Positions 20,092-28,302 of a stretch of DNA of 51,935 nt are shown piece after piece (position 1 is the first letter of the stretch; the number at the start of each line of letters is the position of its first letter). The notes under the pieces are model-generated. The model was not told the DNA's origin. It saw nothing but the letters and a program-made list of their open reading frames with translations, and made no database searches. Position numbers and translations under genes: made by a program. The stretch is from contig JAFUNC010000005.1 of the NCBI GenBank assembly GCA_017473115.1, positions 1 to 51,935 on the forward strand. The letters run 5' to 3'. This stretch comes from Lachnospiraceae bacterium (GTDB lineage Bacteria; Bacillota; Clostridia; Lachnospirales; Lachnospiraceae).

Positions 20092-23000
20092 ATGAAAAAC
20101 ATGACTTTCGAAAATATAGCCAAAGCCTGTGGCGGTGAATTGTTTTTAAACGGTGCAGAGGCCGGAACTGAAATAGAAGGTGCGGTAATTGATTCACGGC
20201 TCGTAAAAGAGAATTACCTGTTTTTTGCCACTAAAGGCGAGCGGGTGGATGGTCATGATTACATAGCCAAAGCCTTTGAACTTGGCGCGGCCATTGCAGT
20301 GTGTGAATATATTCCTGAGGGCGCGGAGGGTTCTTTTATTGTTGTAAAAGATACCTTTGCGGCACTGAAACAAATTGCTAAATTCTATCGTGAAGGTCTT
20401 GACATAAAAGTGGTTGGCATTACGGGAAGTGTCGGCAAAACCAGCACCAAAGAATTTGTGGCTTCTGTTTTGGCAGAGAAATATAACGTATTAAAAACCA
20501 TTGGGAATTATAATAATGAAGTCGGTCTGCCTCTTACCGTGCTGAAAATAAGAGATGAGCACGAAGTTGCGGTACTGGAAATGGGAATCAGTGATTTTGG
20601 TGAGATGACCCGATTGTCTGAAATAGCACAGCCTGATGTGTGTGTCATTACCAACATCGGTCAGTGTCATTTAGAGCAACTGGGCGACAGGGACGGGGTA
20701 TTAAAAGCAAAGACGGAGGTCTTTGGTAATTTAAAAGAAAACGGAACAGCCTGTCTTTTCATTGAGGATGATAAACTGGCGGGTATTACGGAAGTAAACG
20801 GTAAGAAACCTGTTTTTTACGGTATGCGGGAAACGGCAGAGGTTTATGCGACGGATGTGGTGAATAGAGGTCTTTTCGGTAGTGAATGTTTGATTCATGC
20901 CGGAGATATGCAAATCAAAGCAGAGATTCCCTTGCCCGGAAAACATATGGTATATAACGCCTTGGCGGCAACGGCAGTTGCGAAAACGTTGGGATTGAGT
21001 GCGGAGCAAATAGAGAAGGGGATACGTTCCGTGGAAGCAGTGAGCGGACGAAGCCATTTGATTCGCACAGCGGAATACACCATTATCGACGATTGTTACA
21101 ATGCCAATCCGGTATCCATGAAGGCGGCCATCGATTTGTTGGGAGAAGCAATTACCCGTAAGGTGGCAATCCTGGGCGATATGTTTGAACTGGGCGAGAA
21201 TGAGAAATCCCTCCATAAGGATGTTGGTGAATATGCAGCAAAACACGATGTGGATGTGTTGATTTGTGTGGGTGCTTTGAGCCGGGAGATGTATCAGGGA
21301 GCCGCGGATTGTACCGATAAAAAGGACACAATGGAGTTATATCATTTTGCAACTTTAGACGATTGTAAAAATGAAGTGGCAGGTCTTTTAAAGCAGGATG
21401 ATGCGGTGTTGATTAAGGCATCCCACGGAATGCATTTTACGGAACTGGTGGAACTGTTTACGCAGGAAAAAGAACTTGCAGGTGAAATGCAAAAGGCAGA
21501 AGGAACGAAGGAAACGGATATTGAAATTCCGGAGAGAACCAAGGAAGAAGGAAACGAAACGATGGAAGAAATCAAAAAAGACAATGCAGCAGTAGAAGAT
21601 GCTTACAGTAAGGCAATGGAAGAAGTCTATGCCGAAAATAAAGCAGAGGATTCCGCAGATAAAAAGGCCGCAAAGAAGGCAGAAAAAGAACAGAAGAAGT
21701 TAGCAAAAAAGGCGGCGAAGGAAGCCAAAAAATCAGGGAAAGAATTGCTTCCCATTGAAGAAGAAGTGTCAGCACAGGATGAGAATAAAACGTGGGTACA
21801 GAAAAATAAGAAATTTGTTGTGATTTCCATTGCTGTGGTATCCGTGTTGATTATCGGATGCATTGTCGGATTGATTTTGTATAACAGACATTATCAGTCT
21901 CTTACCAGAGGTATGCTCTTTTATCAGGATAACGGATGCGTGATGACGGAGAAAGCAATCTTTGCGGATACGGTTTATTCCAATCAATGGAATTCATGGA
22001 ATTTTAATGCGAAAGATGCAAATAACGATGAGAATCCTGCAGCAGTTACAACGGATGGTAAGTATGTATATTTTGCGATGAATACCAACGGCAGCGTATT
22101 TGATTTGTATTATGCAAAGAAGGGCAGCAAAAAAACGGTACTGATTTGCCAGGGCGTTACCGATTATGAGGTTGCGGATAAAGGTGAAGTCTATTATGCG
22201 GCAAACGGGGGTTTTTATCAGTATCTTGTAAAAGACGCAAGCGTGCAGAACCTTTGCAACGATGCTGACACATTCCGTTTGAGTGCGAAGAAAGATTCTG
22301 CTTTGATTTTAGGTGGTAATGACGGTAAACTTACTACGATTGCATTGGATAATCCGGGAAGTTTGACAACGTTGGAAACCGGTGTAACCAAAATAATGGA
22401 AGCGGAAGATGCTTTTAAAACCATTGTTTATGAAAAAGAAGACGGATTATATATGTTGACGGCCAAGACCGGTGAAAAGGTATTAATCGGCAAGGATTAT
22501 ACCGAGTGTTATGTATATAATATTGATAAAAAATGTGAGGTGTATTATCTCACAGATGCAAGAGGACTTTATTATTACAAGGCAGGAGCCAAAGAGACCG
22601 TTCTTGTGACTTCGGATGCATGGAGATGTCACGGTGCGGATTCCGATACCGCTATGTTCTTTGTGGCGGTAGGACCGATCTCCGAGCAGTGTGTTTACCG
22701 TCTTGTAGCGGATGGGGAAGCCATTGAAATGAAGGATGTTTATCCGATGGATATCAAGGATGATATTTATTTTGATACCACTGCAAAGAAAGCATATTTT
22801 ATCGGTTATGCAGATGATAATGATACCGTGGGAACCTTATATGCCATGGGATATCAGATGTTGGATAAGGGTAAGGTAGAAGTAATTGATAACAATGTGG
22901 TTTCCATTGAATATATGGAACACAACAAAATGTACATCGGCAAAGATGCCGGAAACGGAACGGTAGATTTGTACTACAACAGCGTTCTGGTGGCAAGAGG

Positions 23001-23280
23001 TATTCTTATGGACAGTACCACCGCAACAGCGGACGGACGCGCTGTAGTATTTGCTTATCAGGTGTCTGATGAAAACGGTGACAGAATGCTCGCCTTATAC
23101 GATGGCGAAACCGTAACGGATATCGGAAGCAGTGCCGGAGAGAATTTCACGGCGGTTTCCGCAAAAGAAGTTTATTTTATGCAGTACGGCGATGCCGGTT
23201 TTGACTTGATGAAGTTTAACGGCCGCAAGGTAAAAGAAGAGTTGAAGGATATTGATAACTACAATTTCTTAATGTATTAA
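20092..23280 (+). CDS. murF: MurF fused to a linker, membrane helix and extracytoplasmic domain
   Basis: One uninterrupted 1062-codon frame. Residues 1 to about 457 are a complete UDP-N-acetylmuramoyl-tripeptide--D-alanyl-D-alanine ligase: P-loop GSVGKTS at 112-118, NYNNEVGLPLT, LEMGISDFGEM, DDCYNANPVSM and the usual end KASHGMHFTELV. Ordinary MurF stops here. Instead an acidic stretch and a Lys/Ala-rich helix (about 518-555) lead to a membrane helix (about 575-598, after KNKK) and then about 460 residues of beta-rich repeats (KYVYFAMNTNGS, GEVYYAANGGFYQY, GLYMLTAKTGEKV) like a propeller. Charge places MurF inside and the repeats outside. It lies 73 bases after ddl and shares the pathway. ATG at 20092 with AGAAAGGA upstream; the ATG at 20059 is rejected. 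Confidence 0.85.
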   Translation: MKNMTFENIAKACGGELFLNGAEAGTEIEGAVIDSRLVKENYLFFATKGERVDGHDYIAKAFELGAAIAVCEYIPEGAEGSFIVVKDTFAALKQIAKFYREGLDIKVVGITGSVGKTSTKEFVASVLAEKYNVLKTIGNYNNEVGLPLTVLKIRDEHEVAVLEMGISDFGEMTRLSEIAQPDVCVITNIGQCHLEQLGDRDGVLKAKTEVFGNLKENGTACLFIEDDKLAGITEVNGKKPVFYGMRETAEVYATDVVNRGLFGSECLIHAGDMQIKAEIPLPGKHMVYNALAATAVAKTLGLSAEQIEKGIRSVEAVSGRSHLIRTAEYTIIDDCYNANPVSMKAAIDLLGEAITRKVAILGDMFELGENEKSLHKDVGEYAAKHDVDVLICVGALSREMYQGAADCTDKKDTMELYHFATLDDCKNEVAGLLKQDDAVLIKASHGMHFTELVELFTQEKELAGEMQKAEGTKETDIEIPERTKEEGNETMEEIKKDNAAVEDAYSKAMEEVYAENKAEDSADKKAAKKAEKEQKKLAKKAAKEAKKSGKELLPIEEEVSAQDENKTWVQKNKKFVVISIAVVSVLIIGCIVGLILYNRHYQSLTRGMLFYQDNGCVMTEKAIFADTVYSNQWNSWNFNAKDANNDENPAAVTTDGKYVYFAMNTNGSVFDLYYAKKGSKKTVLICQGVTDYEVADKGEVYYAANGGFYQYLVKDASVQNLCNDADTFRLSAKKDSALILGGNDGKLTTIALDNPGSLTTLETGVTKIMEAEDAFKTIVYEKEDGLYMLTAKTGEKVLIGKDYTECYVYNIDKKCEVYYLTDARGLYYYKAGAKETVLVTSDAWRCHGADSDTAMFFVAVGPISEQCVYRLVADGEAIEMKDVYPMDIKDDIYFDTTAKKAYFIGYADDNDTVGTLYAMGYQMLDKGKVEVIDNNVVSIEYMEHNKMYIGKDAGNGTVDLYYNSVLVARGILMDSTTATADGRAVVFAYQVSDENGDRMLALYDGETVTDIGSSAGENFTAVSAKEVYFMQYGDAGFDLMKFNGRKVKEELKDIDNYNFLMY

Positions 23281-23391
23281 TTAAAAAAACCATAAAAAGT
23301 AGGACAATGCGGCGGGACGTTAACCGCTAAATTCAACTTGTCTTTCGCACATAAAAACAGGAAAAACACATAAAATGGAAGTAAAGAATAT

Positions 23392-23814
23392 TTGGGTAAA
23401 AATATGTTTCAAAAAATATGTGTTTTTCTTTGTATGAGTCTGTTTTGTATGTGTTTGTTCGGTTGCAGTGAAGAGAAGGCGACGGCTGAGAAATTAAGGG
23501 ATTTGGATTTTACGGTAGTGGCTACGGAGAATATTCCGGATGAGTTGATTGGCGTATTGGAAGAAAAGAAAGCAACACCCTTTTATCAGGCGTATTCGGA
23601 TGGTGATTTTATGTATTTGTGCGTAGGGTATGGTGAACAGGCTACCGGCGGATACAGTATTACGGTGGATGCGCTGTATCTTACCAATGCAAATGTATGT
23701 ATGTCTACCACATTGATAGGTCCGGGTGCGGCAGAAGAACGATTGGAAAGTCCTTCTTATCCGTATGTGGTGGTTTGTACGGAGTCCATTGATAAACCGG
23801 TGTTATTTGAATAA
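23392..23814 (+). CDS. Small lipoprotein, PrcB-like
   Basis: A 140-residue lipoprotein: hydrophobic signal followed by the lipobox LFGC, so the Cys at about residue 25 is lipidated. The mature part has GYGEQATGGYSITVDALYLTNAN and IGPGAAEERLESPSYPYVVV, which resembles the PrcB C-terminal domain of protease-complex lipoproteins. The function here is unknown. TTG at 23392 is about ten bases after GGAAG; ATG at 23404 is the alternative. The end lies 34 bases before pyrC. Confidence 0.65.
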   Translation: MGKNMFQKICVFLCMSLFCMCLFGCSEEKATAEKLRDLDFTVVATENIPDELIGVLEEKKATPFYQAYSDGDFMYLCVGYGEQATGGYSITVDALYLTNANVCMSTTLIGPGAAEERLESPSYPYVVVCTESIDKPVLFE

Positions 23815-23848
23815 AATAAAATACCTTGATAAAACCTTGGAGGTACCA

Positions 23849-25114
23849 ATGATTGTAATTAAAAACGGTTATGTGATTAACCCCAAAAGCGGATTTGAGG
23901 GGAACGCGGATATCGTGATAAAAGAAGATAAAATTGAATCAATCGGAGCTTCTTCTATATGTGATGATGCGGAAGTGATTGATGCAACGGGGCTGATTGT
24001 GGCTCCCGGCCTGGTGGACGTGCATACTCACTTTAGGGATCCCGGATTTGAGTATAAAGAGGATATTTATACCGGTGCCAAAGCGGCTGCTGCGGGCGGA
24101 TATACCACTGTTATTATGATGTGTAATACCAAGCCCACCATTGATAACACGGACACTTTATCTTATGTTCTGGATAAGGGCAGGGAAACCGGTATTCACG
24201 TAGAGAGTTGCGGAGCGGTAAGTTTTGGTTTGAAAGGCGAGGCATTAACGGATATGGATGCCCTTGCAAAAGCAGGAGCCATTGGTTTTACGGATGACGG
24301 AATTCCTTTGATGAATGAAGCAATTCTAAGAGAGGCTATGGCGAAAACTGCGGCAATGAATATGCCCATCAGCCTTCATGAAGAAGATGCATCACTGATT
24401 ACTAATAACGGTGTCAATCGTGGAAAGGCATCGGAGCATTTCGGCATCGGCGGTTCGCCCAGAGATGCGGAAATCAGCCTGATTGAGAGAGATTTGCAGA
24501 TTGCCCTGGAAACCAATGCGATTGTAAATGTGCAACATATCAGTTCCAAGGAAGGTGTGGAACTGGTGCGCAAGGCTAAGGCGGTGCCCGGGAATCGCGT
24601 ACATGCGGAAGCAACACCCCATCATATTGCTTTAACGGAAGAGGCGGTGATTGCCAAGGGAACCCTTGCCAAAGTAAATCCCCCCATTCGTACCGAGGAA
24701 GACCGTCTTGCCATTATTGAGGGCTTAAAAGACGGTACTATCGATATCATTGCTACGGACCATGCGCCCCATGCCAAAGAAGAGAAGGACAAGCCTTTGA
24801 CCGAGGCACCAAGCGGTATGTTAGGATTGGAAGCGGCATTGCCCCTGTGTATTGAGAAATTGGTAAAAGAAGCCGGAATGTCTATGATGGAGGTCTTGGA
24901 CAAGTTAACGGCGAAACCTGCTGAAATGTACAACATTGACAGAGGTGATTTACGCGTAGGCGGCCCTGCGGATATCGTGATTTTTAACCCGGATGAGAAG
25001 TGGACAGTGGCAGGGTTTCAGTCGAAGTCCCAGAATTCGCCATTCTTAGGGGAAGAACTGACTGGCAAAGTGAAGTATACGATTTGTAAGGGTAAGGTAG
25101 TGTACAAGGATTAG
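23849..25114 (+). CDS. pyrC: Dihydroorotase, class I
   Basis: The 421-residue amidohydrolase closes carbamoyl-aspartate to dihydroorotate in pyrimidine synthesis. Metal ligands show in DVHTHFRDPG, in the SLHEED and NVQHISS strands, and in ATDHAPH; GYTTVIMMCNTKP is the family loop. Length suits the class I (pyrC of Gram-positives) type. Start chosen at 23849 with TTGGAGG upstream; a longer frame from 23726 would overlap the lipoprotein gene. Followed by pyrK and pyrD, giving the dehydrogenase for its product. I see no PyrR-type attenuator in the 34-base gap. Confidence 0.95.
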   Translation: MIVIKNGYVINPKSGFEGNADIVIKEDKIESIGASSICDDAEVIDATGLIVAPGLVDVHTHFRDPGFEYKEDIYTGAKAAAAGGYTTVIMMCNTKPTIDNTDTLSYVLDKGRETGIHVESCGAVSFGLKGEALTDMDALAKAGAIGFTDDGIPLMNEAILREAMAKTAAMNMPISLHEEDASLITNNGVNRGKASEHFGIGGSPRDAEISLIERDLQIALETNAIVNVQHISSKEGVELVRKAKAVPGNRVHAEATPHHIALTEEAVIAKGTLAKVNPPIRTEEDRLAIIEGLKDGTIDIIATDHAPHAKEEKDKPLTEAPSGMLGLEAALPLCIEKLVKEAGMSMMEVLDKLTAKPAEMYNIDRGDLRVGGPADIVIFNPDEKWTVAGFQSKSQNSPFLGEELTGKVKYTICKGKVVYKD

Positions 25115-25124
25115 GAGGTAAGAT

Positions 25125-25901
25125 ATGTTTTATCGTAAAAAAGAAACCGCGAAGGTTTACAGTCAAACCGAAATTGCGGAAGGTATTTATGATTGCCTGA
25201 TTGAAACAGAGGCAGCAGTTCACGCAAATGCTGGACAGTTTATCGGCATTTATCCGAAGGATAAGTCGCATCTTCTGGTGCGTCCCATCAGTATTTGTGA
25301 TGTGGACAGAGAGAATAAAAGAATGCGTCTTGTATACCGTGTGGCAGGTGAAGGAACCAAGGAATTTGCCACATACAAGGCAGAAGATACTATGGAGATT
25401 CTTGCTAACTTAGGCAATGGTTTCCCGGTGGAAGAAGCAGAAGGAAAGACGGTTGTTCTTATGGGCGGCGGTATCGGTATTCCGCCTATGTTAGGTCTTG
25501 CGAAATCCTTAAATGCGGATAAGCATATTTTCTTGGGATACCGTGACAGATACAACTTCCTTGCAGATGATTTTATGCCCTACGGCAATGTGTATATTGC
25601 AACGGAAGACGGTAGTGTGGGTTGCAAAGGCAATGTTTTGACGGCTTTGGGAACAACTACAATTAAGCCGGACATCATTATGGCATGCGGTCCTATGCCC
25701 ATGCTTCGCGCGATTAAAAAATACGCGGAAGAGAACAACATTACTGCATATATTTCGTTGGAAGAGAGAATGGCTTGCGGTGTTGGTGCCTGCCTTGGAT
25801 GCGTGTGCAAAACCACCAAGAAGGATCATCATTCTCACGTAAACAATACCAGAATTTGTACGGAAGGCCCCGTATTTGATGCTAGGGAGGTGGATATCTA
25901 A
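25125..25901 (+). CDS. pyrK: Dihydroorotate dehydrogenase electron transfer subunit
   Basis: The 258-residue PyrK carries FAD and a [2Fe-2S] cluster, passing electrons from dihydroorotate dehydrogenase 1B to NAD+. Seen: RPISICD (FAD binding), GGGIGIPPM (NAD-binding), and four cluster cysteines in ACGVGACLGCVC and RICTEGP. Its stop overlaps the pyrD ATG by one base (TAATG). The gene order C-K-D without the other pyr genes means the rest of the pathway is elsewhere. Confidence 0.95.
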   Translation: MFYRKKETAKVYSQTEIAEGIYDCLIETEAAVHANAGQFIGIYPKDKSHLLVRPISICDVDRENKRMRLVYRVAGEGTKEFATYKAEDTMEILANLGNGFPVEEAEGKTVVLMGGGIGIPPMLGLAKSLNADKHIFLGYRDRYNFLADDFMPYGNVYIATEDGSVGCKGNVLTALGTTTIKPDIIMACGPMPMLRAIKKYAEENNITAYISLEERMACGVGACLGCVCKTTKKDHHSHVNNTRICTEGPVFDAREVDI

Positions 25902-26803
25902 TGAATACTCAGGTTACCATTGCAGGTGTTACTTTTAAAAATCCCGTTATGACGGCATCCGGTACCTTCGGTTCCGGTATGGAATATGTTCAGTTTGTGG
26001 ACTTGAATAAATTAGGCGCCATTGTGACCAAGGGTGTTGCCAATGTGCCTTGGCCCGGCAACCCGACTCCCCGTGTGGCGGAGACTTACGGTGGCATGTT
26101 AAATGCTATCGGCTTGCAGAATCCCGGTGTGGATGTTTTTATTGAAAGAGATTTGGAATTCTTAAAGAAGTTTGACACTCCTGTTATCGTAAATGTTTGC
26201 GGTAAAACAGTGGAGGACTATTTAGAGACCGTAGAACGCTTAAACGAAACAGATGTGGCTATGATGGAAATTAACGTTTCCTGCCCCAATGTAAAAGAGG
26301 GTGCCATTGCGTTTGGTCAGAAGGCAGACGCTTTGTTTGACATTACATCCAAGATTAAAAGTGTGGCTAAAAAGCCTGTTATCATGAAGTTAAGCCCCAA
26401 TGTTACCGACATTACCGAAATGGCTAAGGCAGCAGAGGCAGCAGGTGCGGATGCGATTTCCTTAATCAATACCATTACCGGTATGAAAATCGATGTAAAC
26501 AGAAGACAGTTTGTATTGGCAAACAAAACCGGCGGTTTGTCAGGTCCTGCCATCAAACCTGTTGCAGTTCGTATGGTTTATCAGTGTGCCAATGCAGTCA
26601 ATATTCCCATCATCGGTATGGGTGGTATCGCCACTGCGGAAGATGCGCTTGAGTTCATTATGGCGGGTGCTACGGCTGTGTCTGTAGGTGCCATGAATTT
26701 TATGAATCCTTATACAACCATTGAAGTTGTGGAAGGAATTGAAGGATATATGCTTAAGAATAAAGTTTCAGATATTAATGAACTGATCGGTTGTGTAAAA
26801 TAG
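25901..26803 (+). CDS. pyrD: Dihydroorotate dehydrogenase, NAD+-dependent type 1B catalytic subunit
   Basis: The 300-residue FMN barrel oxidises dihydroorotate to orotate. The active-site cysteine is Cys128 in NVSCPNVKEG; FMN-binding motifs include ASGTFG, LINTITGMKID and GMGGIATAEDALEFIMAGATAVSVG. The presence of pyrK right before it and the active-site Cys instead of Ser establish type 1B. Translationally coupled with pyrK. Confidence 0.96.
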   Translation: MNTQVTIAGVTFKNPVMTASGTFGSGMEYVQFVDLNKLGAIVTKGVANVPWPGNPTPRVAETYGGMLNAIGLQNPGVDVFIERDLEFLKKFDTPVIVNVCGKTVEDYLETVERLNETDVAMMEINVSCPNVKEGAIAFGQKADALFDITSKIKSVAKKPVIMKLSPNVTDITEMAKAAEAAGADAISLINTITGMKIDVNRRQFVLANKTGGLSGPAIKPVAVRMVYQCANAVNIPIIGMGGIATAEDALEFIMAGATAVSVGAMNFMNPYTTIEVVEGIEGYMLKNKVSDINELIGCVK

Positions 26804-26815
26804 GAGAAGTGAAGC

Positions 26816-27520
26816 GTGAGAAGCAGAGGCGTACGTTTAGATTTATTTATATGTATGATTATCGTTGGTGCGATTTTTGTAGGGCTTTTTACCGTAACGG
26901 AGAAGTTGGGTGTTCTCGATAGTGCATTTGATGTGATAGGGACACTGGTGGACGGCGGTAAAAAAGTGCCCGATGGCGAAGTGGGAGGCAAGGCTACGCC
27001 GAAGACTCCCAGGGCATCGTCTATGGAAGATGTTGTAAAATTGTCTCAGCAGGGGAAGGTTTTTACCATAGAAACAGGTTCTGTTAATTATTATAATTAC
27101 GGAACCTTTGTGGGAGACAATTATGAATGGCGCATTTTGGAAATTGATGATGAAAATGCTATGGCAGTGAGATTAAATACGGCTAATATCCAGGATGGAG
27201 ATAATGTTTATACTGAGATTTTGCCGGTGGGTAGAGTTGTGTTTGAGGCACCGGGAGCCTTGGAGGAAATGCAGGAAACATTACACGGCGAGGATATTGC
27301 TTTTGTGACCAATGCTTACATTGATATGGACGGGAATGCAAATGCTACGTACATAAATCCGATGATGCAAGGCGCAATGATACTTGTTACCCTTGCGGGT
27401 CCCGTGTTTGGGCTTTTAGCATTTGTGCTTTATATTTTGGCGGTATTGGGAGTGCACGCAATCTTTGTAAAATTGGGTGTCTTTCCGCCGGTATTTACTC
27501 CGAAAAGCAAAAAGAAGTAA
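26816..27520 (+). CDS. Bitopic membrane protein of unknown function
   Basis: The 234-residue protein has a membrane helix near the N-terminus (about 9-28, after RSRGVRL) and a long hydrophobic region near the C-terminus (about 183-215), with a soluble middle. The tail KSKKK is basic and cytoplasmic. GTG start at 26816 with TAGGAG upstream, 13 bases after pyrD, so it is probably the last gene of the pyr operon. I do not recognise the family. Confidence 0.65.
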   Translation: MRSRGVRLDLFICMIIVGAIFVGLFTVTEKLGVLDSAFDVIGTLVDGGKKVPDGEVGGKATPKTPRASSMEDVVKLSQQGKVFTIETGSVNYYNYGTFVGDNYEWRILEIDDENAMAVRLNTANIQDGDNVYTEILPVGRVVFEAPGALEEMQETLHGEDIAFVTNAYIDMDGNANATYINPMMQGAMILVTLAGPVFGLLAFVLYILAVLGVHAIFVKLGVFPPVFTPKSKKK

Positions 27521-27556
27521 GGAATCAAGTGTATGATAAAGTATGAGGAAGATACG

Positions 27557-28033
27557 ATGGACCAATTTACAATCAGACAAGCGAACATAAATGACGTATC
27601 AACGATTCTTTCTTTCATCAAAGCCTTGGCGGAATACGAAGATATGTCCGATCAGGTGGTAGCGACGGAAGAACTGTTGAAAGAGTGGCTTTTTGAAAAG
27701 AAAAAAGCCCAAGTGCTTCTTGCCATAGAAGGTGATGTGGCGGTAGGCATTGCCCTGTATTTTTATAATTTCTCCACATTCCTAGGTCGTGCCGGAATCT
27801 ATCTTGAGGACTTATTTGTCAAAAAAGAATACCGTGGCAAAGGCTACGGCAAGGCATTGTTAAAAAAACTTGCCCGCATTGCGGTAGAAGAAGGGTGTGG
27901 CAGGCTGGAGTGGAGTTGTCTGGACTGGAATCAGCCGAGCATTGATTTTTATCTTTCACTTGGTGCAATACCGATGGACGACTGGACGCAGTATCGCGTG
28001 ACAGGAGATACCTTAAAAGAGTTGGCAGAATAA
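27557..28033 (+). CDS. GNAT N-acetyltransferase, polyamine-acetyltransferase-like
   Basis: A 158-residue GNAT fold: FTIRQANINDVSTILSFIKALAEYE at the start, acetyl-CoA pyrophosphate loop RGKGYGKALL, and the C-terminal EWSCLDWNQPSIDFYLSLGA followed by DDWTQYRVTGDTL. This end is typical of spermidine/spermine or diamine N-acetyltransferases (SAT1 type), but substrates in this subgroup vary. GAGGA seven bases before 27557 and the usual N-terminus favour this start; ATG 27533 with AAGGA is also possible and adds eight residues. Confidence 0.85.
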   Translation: MDQFTIRQANINDVSTILSFIKALAEYEDMSDQVVATEELLKEWLFEKKKAQVLLAIEGDVAVGIALYFYNFSTFLGRAGIYLEDLFVKKEYRGKGYGKALLKKLARIAVEEGCGRLEWSCLDWNQPSIDFYLSLGAIPMDDWTQYRVTGDTLKELAE

Positions 28034-28145
28034 GGTTATATAAATAATAATCCATTATGAAAGCCGACAGCGATGAACATTAGCAAATAACAGATGTTGA
28101 TTTCTGAGAAAATGAAGAAACATTAGTATATAATATCGAAACCGA

Positions 28146-28288
28146 ATGGACCGCGGTACTGACAAATCGGTTCGAAGGGTGTTTTGGCCCCGTCGGCATT
28201 TGGGTTGCTTTTTGCAACCCTATGTGCCGCTACGTGGGACAAGCAAGCGAAAGCGTCCCTGAGAAAAATTGTCAGTACCGCGGTCCAT
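28146..28288. repeat. 143-bp structured element bounded by a perfect 20-bp inverted repeat
   Basis: ATGGACCGCGGTACTGACAA (28146-28165) is perfectly complementary to 28269-28288. Inside are further stems: GGGTTGC (28202-28208) with GCAACCC (28214-28220) over five T, extended by CGGCA (28194-28198) with TGCCG (28225-28229); and GGGAC (28236-28240) with GTCCC (28255-28259), enclosing a GC-GAAA-GC hairpin (28247-28254). Read as RNA it is a multi-branched fold closed by a long stem. A TATAAT box stands at 28129-28134, so a transcript could start at the left arm. AT-rich flanks continue the symmetry imperfectly. It lies between convergent genes, 15 bases from the end of the next one. It could be a structured RNA, a MITE-like element or an elaborate bidirectional terminator; no T-run adjoins the arms. 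Confidence 0.75.
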
Positions 28289-28302
28289 GACCTTTTATAT
28301 TA

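Noticed and set aside
20092-23280. MurF fusion as an assembly or frameshift artefact
   Set aside because: The frame is open for 1062 codons with normal codon use across the joint, and the linker, helix and ectodomain follow a sensible order. It still deserves a read check.
23815-23848. PyrR-type attenuator or leader before pyrC
   Set aside because: The gap is only 34 bases and holds no terminator or anti-terminator pair.
28146-28288. Element considered as SRP RNA, 6S RNA or tRNA
   Set aside because: No SRP Alu or GNAR-type conserved core, no 6S central bubble with flanking stems, and no tRNA T- or D-loop consensus; the long perfect closing stem fits none.
28146-28288. Element as a plain bidirectional terminator
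   Set aside because: The arms enclose more than 100 bases with other stems and no T-run adjoins them. It may still stop transcription, but that does not explain its structure.
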